Source: a virus
DNA length: 49,485 nucleotides
IMG/VR virus record: IMGVR_UViG_3300036900_000045
Coordinates: 1-49,485 of that record
Direction: 5' to 3' (one strand)
Positions 1-6,622 of the stretch are shown here, in pieces. The notes under the pieces were generated by a model. The model saw nothing but the letters and a program-made list of their open reading frames with translations. It had not been told where the DNA came from and ran no database searches. The number at the start of each line of letters is the position of its first letter. The stretch's first letter is position 1. The position numbers were made by a program, and so were the translations under genes.

Positions 1-127
1 TTAGAAATGATCGCGCCCATGGTGTTAGCCATGGCGTTAGCCTCCGGGTCCGCGTCGTACCACGTATTCCGGGCGACCCATTCCTTCATCCACTGCGGGC
101 GCTCGGGCGCAACCACCTGTTGGTTAG
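1..127. repeat. 127-bp terminal overlap of a circular contig (left copy)
   Basis: These 127 bases are identical to 49359-49485. The reading frame that runs off the left edge on the minus strand continues exactly in frame at 49358, so this is the signature of a circular assembly rather than two separate genes. It may be a k-mer-length assembly overlap. It does not prove that the virion DNA has direct terminal repeats; a circularly permuted, headful-packaged genome would give the same picture. Confidence 0.95.
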
Positions 128-581
128 TGGCAGCGGCGGACGTATCGGGCTTAGCCTCCCGATGGTCCTGCATTTGCGTAGTCAGTTGCGCGACCTTAGC
201 GCCGTCCGCGTTGTTAACGGCCTCCGCAAGCTGGGATTCAAGGGCGGCGTAGCGCTCGGACCACTCCCGCGCGGCCGTCGCCGTGGCGATCTTCTTGAAT
301 TCGCGGCCGTCCGCTTCAAGCTGGGCGACCTGATTCTTAAGGCGGTTAACCTCACTGTCGCTGGCGGCGAGGCGCGACCGCAGGATCGGGTTAAGCTCGC
401 GGCCCTTCTCAAGAAACTTGTCGGGCGGGAGCCATTCCCCCTTGCCCTTATATTCCTCGGGGCCGGTCCAACCCTGCTGCTTAGCCGCCGCAATGACGGT
501 CGGGTCGTACTTAGCGGGGTCGAATTGGCGGTCGGTTGCGCCAGCGGCGGCGACTTTGGGATCGTTTGCGACAGTGCTCAT
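1..581 (-). CDS. Putative scaffolding-like head protein, N-terminal part (gene spans the contig join)
   Basis: The ATG is at 581 and overlaps the stop of the GroES-like gene in an ATGA junction. The frame stays open to base 1 and continues at 49358 down to the stop at 49094, giving a 281-residue protein. This part (about 193 residues) is highly charged, with a stretch rich in Leu, Glu, Lys and Gln around residues 75-150 that should form a helical coiled coil. Position between portal/GroES-like and the capsid genes, acidic composition and predicted helix are typical of scaffolding proteins, which guide capsid assembly and then leave the head. I recognise no motif, so the role rests on position. 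Any annotation treating the window as linear will break this gene in two. Confidence 0.6.
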   Translation of the reverse strand, partial: MSTVANDPKVAAAGATDRQFDPAKYDPTVIAAAKQQGWTGPEEYKGKGEWLPPDKFLEKGRELNPILRSRLAASDSEVNRLKNQVAQLEADGREFKKIATATAAREWSERYAALESQLAEAVNNADGAKVAQLTTQMQDHREAKPDTSAAATNQQVVAPERPQWMKEWVARNTWYDADPEANAMANTMGAIIS

Positions 582-958
582 GCGGCCTCCTTAGCCTTAG
601 CTTTACTACGTTCGATTTTACGTGCTTCTGCTTCCGATAGGTTATAGTTAGCGACAGCCACTACATCCGTATCGTTAATTACTCGGTAGGTTCCTCCGTC
701 TTCGCCGGTGAAGATAAGGCCGCTGTAGCGTCCAAAGATGATGCGGTCGCCGACGACGGCCCAAGGGGCGGCGCTGTCTTTCCAGCACTCGGGGCCAACC
801 GCGACGACGCGGCCATACATCTGCGCGAGCGCTTCTTTGTCCTTTTGGCTAGCCGTAAATAGGATGATGCCGCCACGGCTTACCTCCTCAACCTCGGCGG
901 GCTCGATAACTAGCCTCCAGCCCGAAGGGAAGATACCACTGGGGTTAGGGGCAGTCAT
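578..958 (-). CDS. GroES-like co-chaperonin
   Basis: The 126-residue product follows the GroES fold order: a first strand (GWRLVIEP, residues 13-20), the mobile-loop region with GGIIL (residues 29-33), the GRVVAVGPE turn (49-57), a GDRIIFGRYSG segment (70-80) and a final strand ending in DVVAVA. Host GroES and phage equivalents such as T4 gp31 cap GroEL and allow folding of the capsid protein. It lies between portal and the scaffold-like gene, with ATGA overlaps on both sides, which fits a capsid-folding role in the late operon. It is slightly longer than bacterial GroES (about 97 residues) because of a charged, Ala/Lys-rich C-terminal tail. Confidence 0.75.
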   Translation of the reverse strand: MTAPNPSGIFPSGWRLVIEPAEVEEVSRGGIILFTASQKDKEALAQMYGRVVAVGPECWKDSAAPWAVVGDRIIFGRYSGLIFTGEDGGTYRVINDTDVVAVANYNLSEAEARKIERSKAKAKEAA

Positions 959-1218
959 GACTGGTCCTCCATATCGTCTGCGTTGAGGTCGATCAGTTGC
1001 TTAAGTAGCTCGGCTTGGCCTACAGCATGGGCTACAGCTATCGAAGTCTGGTAGGAAGTATCCTTAATGAACTCCCTATTGCAGAACGACTCCTGAATCG
1101 CCCCCAGTTGCTCCACCAGCCGCGCCCAAACCCGGCGCGTTACCGAGTCCGAACGCCAGCGGTTGAACTCCAGCGCCGCCGCCGTTACTTCCTTGGCTTG
1201 TTCCTGTTCCTGTGTCAT
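955..1218 (-). CDS. Small late protein of unknown function overlapping portal
   Basis: The 87-residue protein starts at ATG 1218 behind a plausible ribosome site (AAGGAT) and ends in an ATGA overlap with the GroES-like gene. Its first 143 nt lie inside the portal gene in another frame, which is an unusually long overlap for this compact genome. The product is mostly helical by composition, begins with a Gln/Glu-rich segment and ends Asp-rich. I recognise no family. The coupled stop/start to the next gene is the main argument that it is real. Confidence 0.6.
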   Translation of the reverse strand: MTQEQEQAKEVTAAALEFNRWRSDSVTRRVWARLVEQLGAIQESFCNREFIKDTSYQTSIAVAHAVGQAELLKQLIDLNADDMEDQS

Positions 1219-3235
1219 TGGCGTTATCCTTGTGCAATTGCAAGAGGTCGGTTAGCACTTCAATGCTGCGCAGCATCCCCTCTTGACGGACCTGCGCGGC
1301 GTTAATTGCGGCGTTGATCTTAGCTACTTCGGCGTAGTCCTGCTCGCTCGCGGCATTCGCGGCGTGTTCTTGAGCCTGCGCGTACAGATTAGTGATGCGG
1401 GCGTAGGTTTCCTGCACGTCCAATTGCAGCCGGATACGCTTTTCTTGCATCCCGGACTGAAGCTCAAGGTATTGCAGTTGCAGCTTTTGGCTATCGACCT
1501 GCACCTTCATCATTTGCGGGTTGGGTTGCGGCGGCGTCGCGTTCTTAGAGCCCGCGCCGGGGAAAATAGTGTCGATATCGGTCACGCCGAAGGCCCGATA
1601 GTAGCGGCGGACGACCGCGTCGATGTTATGGCCGGGGACGGTGGACGCGGTTTGGAAAACAAGCTGGGCTTGGGCGCGTTTTTGGCTATCCGTAACGATA
1701 TTCGGGTCCGCGACGGGCATAACGCCGTAGTCTTCAGCTTGGTAGTCCTGTTCCGACACCTTAAACCACTTCCCATCGCGCCGATACTCGCCTTCGATGG
1801 GGTTGCGGCGGTTAAGGAGGTAGAATTTGCGGAATTCTTCCTTAGTTGCGCGGTGAATGCGCTTAAAAATGGCCGCAAACGTGCGCGAACCGTTCTCGTT
1901 AAGGATTTGGACTACCTCGGACTTAGCGTTTTGCCCCAGCGCCTCGCCAAGTTGGACCTCATTGGCGCTGCTAATGCGCGACGCAAAGTCAACGAGGAAC
2001 GTTAGAAGCTCTAAAAGGACGCGGCTGGGCTCCCTAACGTCGAGGGGGTAGATGGATTTGCGCAGATCGTCGCCGGTCGAGTCAACAACCTTCCACTCGA
2101 AGGGCGTAAAGGCCGTTGTACCCTTCTTGATGCGGACGCCGCGCCCAAGGAATCCGCCGCCGAGGGTCGCCATCGTGCCGCCGTCGATCAATTGATTGAT
2201 TAGGCTATCGACGGAGTCGTTGAGCGGGCCAATTAGGCTGCCGAAACCAACATCGTAGAAGCCGCCGTCCGGCGACGGGATGAACGGAATTTTGGTGTAG
2301 CACTGTTCGGCCGTAATGCGGCGGACCGTGCCACTGGACCCGGACTTGTAGGTAATGTCACGAGGGCGATAGCGGGTGATGATGCGGCGCACCTTGCCCG
2401 TAACGCGCTCAATGACCACCGTGTAAGGCTCGTCATAGCCGTCGTGGTCGAGGTCGAGCATACATTGTTGCTCGATGAACGCGAGGCTAAGGGATGGGGT
2501 GGGCGCGGGTTGGGGCGGGTTGACGCCTTGGGCCTTATTGCGGGCGGCTTCAAGGGCGTCGATGGACGGGGCGGGCGGCGACTTAGTCCCCTCAAGCCAC
2601 AAACCCTGCAATTCGTAGTCCGTAACCTCCTGCCGCGTCCGCTCAAACATCTCGCTAATACGGGGGCAAGTGTCGAGGCTCGACGTGTAGTAGTGGACTA
2701 CGAGGTTTTGCGGCAGCACGAGGTCGCTGCGGCGCTGGCGGCTAATCGGGTCGTAGTAGGTCTTCTTAAAGACCGTGCCGAGGATCGGGAGCGCGATTAG
2801 GCCCTTATCGGTTTCGGCCTCCCAGTTAGTGCATTCCTGCAATTGGTAAGACATATGGCCGCCGATGCGGGCGCACCGATCAATCTCGGAGTCCGGGGGA
2901 TCGACGCCGACCGGGACGCAATGGACCGCGCCTTGCGCCGGAACGAGGGCCGGGTAGGCTTTGCTATGGAAGCTAATGGCGCTGATGGTAAGGAGGGGGA
3001 ATTTGACGTTGGAGCAATTAGGCCATGGATAGGTCTTGTTCTCCATGACCTGTAAGGCCGTATTAAGGACGCGGGCGTAGCGGGCCTCCCACGCGGCGCG
3101 GCTCGTCTTATCCTCCTCGAAGCCGTGCAAGCACCATTGGCCGATTAGATTGCGGTCCTCCTCGCTCATGTTAGCAGCGAGGTTAGGCTGCAGGGACATT
3201 TCGGCGGGCACGCCGCGATAGGTTAGTTCAAGCAT
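1076..3235 (-). CDS. Portal protein
   Basis: At 719 residues this matches the P22-type portal length (about 725). It forms the dodecameric ring at the capsid vertex through which DNA enters and leaves. Support comes from size, position directly after large terminase, and the N-terminal layout with an aromatic MENKTYPWPNCSNVKFPLL segment (residues 64-82) typical of podovirus portals. The C-terminal third is a long Gln/Ala-rich helical region (roughly 575-670), consistent with a portal barrel, followed by a Gly-rich tail. The start ATG overlaps the stop of the small upstream membrane gene (TAATG). Confidence 0.85.
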   Translation of the reverse strand: MLELTYRGVPAEMSLQPNLAANMSEEDRNLIGQWCLHGFEEDKTSRAAWEARYARVLNTALQVMENKTYPWPNCSNVKFPLLTISAISFHSKAYPALVPAQGAVHCVPVGVDPPDSEIDRCARIGGHMSYQLQECTNWEAETDKGLIALPILGTVFKKTYYDPISRQRRSDLVLPQNLVVHYYTSSLDTCPRISEMFERTRQEVTDYELQGLWLEGTKSPPAPSIDALEAARNKAQGVNPPQPAPTPSLSLAFIEQQCMLDLDHDGYDEPYTVVIERVTGKVRRIITRYRPRDITYKSGSSGTVRRITAEQCYTKIPFIPSPDGGFYDVGFGSLIGPLNDSVDSLINQLIDGGTMATLGGGFLGRGVRIKKGTTAFTPFEWKVVDSTGDDLRKSIYPLDVREPSRVLLELLTFLVDFASRISSANEVQLGEALGQNAKSEVVQILNENGSRTFAAIFKRIHRATKEEFRKFYLLNRRNPIEGEYRRDGKWFKVSEQDYQAEDYGVMPVADPNIVTDSQKRAQAQLVFQTASTVPGHNIDAVVRRYYRAFGVTDIDTIFPGAGSKNATPPQPNPQMMKVQVDSQKLQLQYLELQSGMQEKRIRLQLDVQETYARITNLYAQAQEHAANAASEQDYAEVAKINAAINAAQVRQEGMLRSIEVLTDLLQLHKDNANDTGTGTSQGSNGGGAGVQPLAFGLGNAPGLGAAGGATGGDSGVVLQ

Positions 3236-3360
3236 TATTCGTCGTCCTCCCAGTAGCCATGGAACAGGAGCCAGCCCAGTACGGCAATGTAGACGGCGCC
3301 GACAAGGGCGCAGCCCACAATAGAGGTAAGGGAACTCCAGCTAGCGAACGGAAATACCAT
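3235..3360 (-). CDS. 41-residue single-span membrane protein
   Basis: This short gene sits between large terminase (its ATG is two bases after the terminase stop) and portal (TAATG overlap). The product has one hydrophobic segment from about residue 11 to 33 (SLTSIVGCALV..., then GAVYIAVLGWLLFHG) and an acidic tail ending WEDDE. Function unknown. Tight coupling on both sides makes it a real gene. A membrane role in late infection, such as an accessory lysis or head-anchoring peptide, is only a guess. Confidence 0.65.
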   Translation of the reverse strand: MVFPFASWSSLTSIVGCALVGAVYIAVLGWLLFHGYWEDDE

Positions 3361-3362
3361 GG

Positions 3363-4976
3363 CTAGTATCCAGTGGTTAGGTTGCGGCCCGCGGGCGGCT
3401 GCCACAGGTCAAAGTCGCCGTCCCAGCGGGAGCGCGGCGCGGCCTGATCGGCCTCGTCGTTAGAATCTTGGGCATCCGGGCCGCCTTCGTGCAGGTCCTC
3501 AAGTAATAGCCCAAGAATGGACTGGGCGTCAACCTGATCGTCGTGCGCGGCGCGAGGGAACCGGGTCATTTCTTCCTGTAGGTTAAGGAACCAGTCCGCG
3601 TTGTGGTTATAGAAGACGTGGTGGGCGCGGGTCGCCGATTGCCAAGCGCGGGCGCGCTGCCGCTTATCCTTAGTCGAGGCGATCTTGTAGGGGCTAATGT
3701 AGCGTCCGCTAGTGCGCTGCGCCTCGTTAAGGAACGGTTCAATGGACTTTTCAATAACGCCCTTCTCGAAGGCGTGGAACTCGGGCTTCCATGTCTTTTG
3801 AACGTTAAGTATTTCCTCAACGATCTCCATGCCGTCCATACGGCCGCGCCGCACGTCGAGGACATACTTAAGGCCCTGTGCATCAACCCCGACGACAACA
3901 CAGACGGTGTAGTCGCCCCGGTCGTCCTTAGTTACCGCGAGGTCCCACCCCGCGTAGCGCCGCAGCGTCGCGTCCGTTAATGGGTTTGAGCCCTCCGGGT
4001 AGGGCAGCAAATCAGTCCGATAAAAGTATGCGTCCTGCTCTGATACGGGATTATTAAGGTATTCCTGCGAATAGCCATCAGGATCGCCTCGTTCCACAAA
4101 GGATTGTCGCTTATCCTGAAACCATTGGGCATCATACTTGGAAGGCCAAAGGACATTACTGAAGTCGTCAAAGCCTTCATGCGCCTTATAGCGCTTCGCG
4201 TGCCATACCTTCTCCGACCGGAGGCACTTCTCAAGGAAGCTATCGAAGTGGAGCACCGTTCCGACGACACGGTAGAGGCAGCCGTTCTTCTTGCCGGCCG
4301 GGATGGCCGCCCGCATGACCCATTTGCTAAATTTTTCGCGCCGCTCTTTCGACTCAACTTGTTCATCCTCCTCAACGTCGTCGAAGATCATTAGGTCCGG
4401 GCGCAGCGACTTCCATTTAAGGCCGCGCATCTTCTGTTCGGCGCCCCGCGCCACAATGCGGAACGTGTAGCCGTCCGCTAGCTGGACGATAAGGTTGTTC
4501 TCGCTGTCCTTAAGGAACCGGACGATTTGGAAGTCGCGCCGCAGGTCGTCGTTCTCGCTAAGCTCTTGCGCAATGCCGCGTAGGAACTCGACGGCGATTT
4601 CGTAGGTTGAGCTAATGATAACGCAGAACTGCCGCTGCCGGAACAGCATGCAGGCTAGCGTATAGGCGTGGGTAACGGCGGTGGACTTAGCGTGGTCGCG
4701 CGGCGCGGCGATAGCTACGAATTGGCGCGGGCTGCAACACATATCCCACCATTCGATGTGACACGGCGGGGATGCAACGGGCTCGTCGTAGCCCGCATAG
4801 AGATAGCGTAAGCAAAAGCCCCCGATGATGCTGCTGTTAAGGGGGATGATGGGCCGCCCGTCGCCCCGGCTGGGCGCGGACTGCTCGTCCCACCCCGGCG
4901 CAAGGAAGTCCGGCGCAAGCCCCTTAGTCCTGCGGTTGCCGCCCTCGCGCGCCAGCCCCTGCCCCCGCATTACCAT
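3363..4976 (-). CDS. terL: Terminase large subunit (packaging ATPase-nuclease)
   Basis: The 537-residue motor protein pumps DNA into the head and cuts it. A Walker A-type loop, AAPRDHAKST, lies at residues 90-99, and Walker B LMIFDDVEED at 195-204 with the catalytic acidic residue. The C-terminal RNase H-like nuclease shows GWDLA (Asp345), a following GDYT (Asp355) and HDDQVDA (Asp479/480 and Asp483). YSQEYLNNP (302-310) is common in this terminase group. The start at 4976 follows a 434-bp non-coding region; small terminase lies upstream of it on the same strand. Confidence 0.93.
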   Translation of the reverse strand: MVMRGQGLAREGGNRRTKGLAPDFLAPGWDEQSAPSRGDGRPIIPLNSSIIGGFCLRYLYAGYDEPVASPPCHIEWWDMCCSPRQFVAIAAPRDHAKSTAVTHAYTLACMLFRQRQFCVIISSTYEIAVEFLRGIAQELSENDDLRRDFQIVRFLKDSENNLIVQLADGYTFRIVARGAEQKMRGLKWKSLRPDLMIFDDVEEDEQVESKERREKFSKWVMRAAIPAGKKNGCLYRVVGTVLHFDSFLEKCLRSEKVWHAKRYKAHEGFDDFSNVLWPSKYDAQWFQDKRQSFVERGDPDGYSQEYLNNPVSEQDAYFYRTDLLPYPEGSNPLTDATLRRYAGWDLAVTKDDRGDYTVCVVVGVDAQGLKYVLDVRRGRMDGMEIVEEILNVQKTWKPEFHAFEKGVIEKSIEPFLNEAQRTSGRYISPYKIASTKDKRQRARAWQSATRAHHVFYNHNADWFLNLQEEMTRFPRAAHDDQVDAQSILGLLLEDLHEGGPDAQDSNDEADQAAPRSRWDGDFDLWQPPAGRNLTTGY

Positions 4977-5044
4977 AACCGGCCCTTTATTTTTTGCGCA
5001 GCGGTAAGGGGTGGCATATGCAAATTTTGCAGTTCGAGGGTTTT

Positions 5045-5058
5045 CCCCCCTAGGGGGG
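5045..5058. repeat. 14-bp perfect palindrome CCCCCCTAGGGGGG
   Basis: Six C, TA, six G. As RNA it could fold only with a very tight turn, and no T-tract follows on either strand, so it is a poor intrinsic terminator. As DNA it is a symmetric protein site candidate just upstream of large terminase. Its centre is CTAG, one of the YTAR words. Confidence 0.7.
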
Positions 5059-5122
5059 CTAAGGCTAAGGCGCGGTCGGCGCTTAGAGGCAGCGCAGCTG
5101 GGCCGGAGCTTAGGCTAACAGG

Positions 5123-5139
5123 TTGGCACGGCCATTGCT
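5123..5139 (+). promoter_or_regulatory. Sigma-54-type (-24/-12) promoter, perfect consensus match
   Basis: TTGGCACG-GCCA-TTGCT matches the sigma-54 consensus YTGGCACG-N4-TTGCW at every fixed base, with GG and GC elements at the correct spacing. It would fire rightward from about 5150, antisense to small terminase and the helix-turn-helix gene, toward the rightward block at 6334. An 11-bp core (GGTTGGCACGG) recurs at 6231-6241 in front of that block. Whether sigma-54 really uses it is untested; it may instead be a phage-specific repeat. Confidence 0.5.
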
Positions 5140-5410
5140 TAGCGGTTAGGCTAGCAAGCAATGTGCCATGGTAACTTGTTAACTTAAGGTAGCACGTTAG
5201 CATTGGAGGCTAAGCTATTGATTGTTGCACTGCACAACGATAGTGAGTGCTAACGATAATAGGCTATAGGACGCGAGCTAAGGGGCCTAGGAGGCGGGCG
5301 CAAGTTAGCCTAAGCAAGGGTAAGGGCCTAAGCCTTAGCGTAGCGCCTAGCGCGTCCTGAGCGGTTTCACTATTTTGGTGCATTGCTTAAAGATTAAGCG
5401 CCTGTAAGGC

Positions 5411-5938
5411 TTAGCCGATAACCGGAGGGTCCGCGTCCGTTGGCGCGGGCGCGTCAGGCATGTCGAGCTTGTTAGCTTGCGCCATCAATCCGCTTAGCTT
5501 GTCGGCTAGTGCGTAAAGAGTTGAGCTAGCCTTAGAGGCCACAAGCCCGCCAGTAATGAGAGCGTGCTTGTCGATAAGGATGGACGCCACAACAGCCGCA
5601 TCCTTAGCCTTGAGAGGGACATAGGTTACGCGGCCGTACTTATCGACGTGAGGGTCGCCGCGCGCCAGTGACTCATCCAATACGCGCAGCGCCTTGCCAA
5701 CCATGCCGGTTATGCAGTGCGCGTAGTTGACCCTTATCGCTTGGCTCACTTCAGAAAGGAAGTTAGCTCCATCATCACTGTTAGCCCAAACCTCAATAGT
5801 CTTACGCGGGATGCCCGTTTCACGCGACGCGGTCGTGAATGAGCCCGTTTCAGCATAAACGCCGAGGGCGAGGTAGCGTGAGGCTAACGGCCACGTCCCA
5901 GAGGGGCTTAGGGCGGGCGCTTCAACGGGCGCAGTCAA
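5411..5938 (-). CDS. Putative terminase small subunit
   Basis: The 175-residue protein has an N-terminal helix-turn-helix-like stretch around residues 24-55 (GVYAETGSFTTASRETGIPRKTIEVWA spans it in two pieces), the usual DNA-binding part of small terminases, then a helical middle and a Pro/Asp-rich tail. It lies upstream of large terminase on the same strand. The likely start is TTG at 5938, with AGGGGA a good distance upstream; it overlaps the end of the preceding gene. Small terminase would recognise the packaging site and regulate the motor. The assignment rests on helix-turn-helix plus position. Confidence 0.65.
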   Translation of the reverse strand: MTAPVEAPALSPSGTWPLASRYLALGVYAETGSFTTASRETGIPRKTIEVWANSDDGANFLSEVSQAIRVNYAHCITGMVGKALRVLDESLARGDPHVDKYGRVTYVPLKAKDAAVVASILIDKHALITGGLVASKASSTLYALADKLSGLMAQANKLDMPDAPAPTDADPPVIG

Positions 5939-6092
5939 GCAAGTCCCCTTTGAGACAAAGGCTTACAAGGGCTACAGAGACCCCCAGCCGCTCGGCAAGG
6001 TCGGGGGCCGCAAGGTCGGGCTCGGCGCGGCGTAGGGCCGCAAGCGCAGTCAGGAAGGGGTTTCCACAGGGGTTCGGCATAGGTGCGTCCAT
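5922..6092 (-). CDS. Small helix-turn-helix protein (Cro-like)
   Basis: From ATG 6092 the product is 56 residues. Its C-terminal half reads LAERLGVSVALVSLCLKGD, a clear helix-turn-helix with the usual Gly at the turn. The frame is open further upstream, but only weak starts lie there, and the inverted repeat at 6106-6121 sits just in front of this ATG, as expected for an autoregulated repressor. The gene overlaps small terminase by 17 nt, so the pair is probably co-transcribed. It could control the neighbouring transcription units. Confidence 0.6.
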   Translation of the reverse strand: MDAPMPNPCGNPFLTALAALRRAEPDLAAPDLAERLGVSVALVSLCLKGDLLDCAR

Positions 6093-6105
6093 GGGGGATT
6101 GAATA

Positions 6106-6121
6106 CCACAACATATTGTGG
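6106..6121. promoter_or_regulatory. Operator-like inverted repeat CCACAA-CATA-TTGTGG
   Basis: Perfect 6-bp arms around a 4-bp spacer, 14 bp upstream of the helix-turn-helix gene start. Size and symmetry fit a dimeric helix-turn-helix repressor. No second copy was noticed in the window. Confidence 0.55.
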
Positions 6122-6200
6122 CCCGCGAGCCCCGAAACCCCAACATTTTGTATGCATGATGCACAGGGGCCAACAGCTAACCGGGGCCGCGCATCCGCTA

Positions 6201-6226
6201 GCCTAAGTTACATCAGTAACATAAGC
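6201..6226. promoter_or_regulatory. Operator- or activator-like imperfect inverted repeat
   Basis: The core GTTAC-ATCA-GTAAC is perfect (6207-6220). Arms extend to 11 bp with 9 of 11 positions pairing. It lies just upstream of the sigma-54-like element at 6233-6249, where an activator could bind. Confidence 0.45.
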
Positions 6227-6232
6227 TAAGGG

Positions 6233-6249
6233 TTGGCACGGTTATAGCA
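6233..6249 (+). promoter_or_regulatory. Sigma-54-like promoter before the rightward AAA block
   Basis: TTGGCACG-GTTA-TAGCA differs from the sigma-54 consensus at a single base in the -12 box and keeps the GG and GC elements at the right spacing. It lies about 85 bp upstream of the first rightward gene (6334) and shares GGTTGGCACGG with the perfect match at 5123-5139. Predicted transcription would start near 6261, giving a leader that contains the 6275-6297 hairpin. Confidence 0.45.
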
Positions 6250-6274
6250 TTATGGACGCGGGGCGCGTTAGGGA

Positions 6275-6297
6275 CTAAGCTAGCGGAGCTAGCTTAG
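6275..6297. repeat. Perfect 10-bp-arm hairpin in the leader of the 6334 gene
   Basis: CTAAGCTAGC-GGA-GCTAGCTTAG folds with ten pairs and a three-base loop, ending 36 nt before the ATG at 6334. No T-run follows, so it is not a classical terminator. It could be an operator, or an mRNA structure affecting stability or translation. Both arms carry two YTAR words. Confidence 0.6.
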
Positions 6298-6333
6298 CCA
6301 ACGGGGCAGGGCGGCAACCAAGAAAGGGACAAC

Positions 6334-6546
6334 ATGCAATTGCACAATTTCAGCGGTCAGTATCTCCCGCGTTCCATTACGGATAGCTGGACTCCTGAGA
6401 CCATGGTTCAAATCATTCGTTCATGGGGTTACAGCGTCGAACAAACGCAACAAACTTCGCGTAGCGCGATGGTTGTCGATACGCCCCATTACCGCGTGTA
6501 TTTCAATGGCTACGTTATGGGGCGCGGCGAACCGTCCAACGTATAG
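6334..6546 (+). CDS. Unknown 70-residue protein, first gene of the rightward AAA block
   Basis: ATG at 6334 follows AAAGGGAC at a good distance. Its leader (ACCAAGAAAGGGACAAC) resembles that of the next gene (ACCAAGAAAAGGACAAAC), suggesting a shared expression signal. The product is soluble, begins MQLHNFSGQYLPRS and has no motif I recognise. It stands alone between two hairpins (6275-6297 and 6557-6584), so its transcript may be separately controlled. Confidence 0.65.
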   Translation: MQLHNFSGQYLPRSITDSWTPETMVQIIRSWGYSVEQTQQTSRSAMVVDTPHYRVYFNGYVMGRGEPSNV

Positions 6547-6556
6547 GGCTAACTCT

Positions 6557-6584
6557 GTTAGCGCCTTAGCGATAGGGCGCTAAC
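6557..6584. repeat. 9-bp-arm hairpin between the first two rightward genes
   Basis: GTTAGCGCC and GGCGCTAAC pair perfectly around a 10-base loop. No T-run follows. It may attenuate transcription or protect an RNA end between the 6334 and 6623 genes. Confidence 0.5.
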
Positions 6585-6622
6585 GGGGCAATCAAGCCCA
6601 CACCAAGAAAAGGACAAACGCA

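Larger units (their letters stand above)
4977..5410. other. 434-bp non-coding region between terminase genes, dense in YTAR
   Basis: No convincing gene lies here; the one open frame (5203-4970, minus) has odd composition and no ribosome site. By hand I count 24 YTAR tetranucleotides, against about five expected from base composition. The region holds a perfect 14-bp palindrome (5045-5058), a tandem GCTAAGGCTAAGG (5059-5070) and a perfect sigma-54-type promoter on the plus strand (5123-5139). It is a candidate for the packaging initiation site or a transcription control region, on position only. Confidence 0.6.

Noticed and set aside
1-127. Physical direct terminal repeats of the virion DNA
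   Set aside because: A 127-bp exact overlap that continues a gene in frame is better explained by circular assembly; without read-depth data, true termini cannot be claimed.
1283-2005. 240-codon open frame on the plus strand inside the portal gene
   Set aside because: It is antisense to portal, which has clear family features; high GC creates long shadow frames on the opposite strand.
4970-5203. 77-codon minus-strand frame in the terminase intergenic region
   Set aside because: No ribosome site, odd composition rich in Leu/Ser/Pro from repeated YTAR DNA, and overlap with the terminase start.
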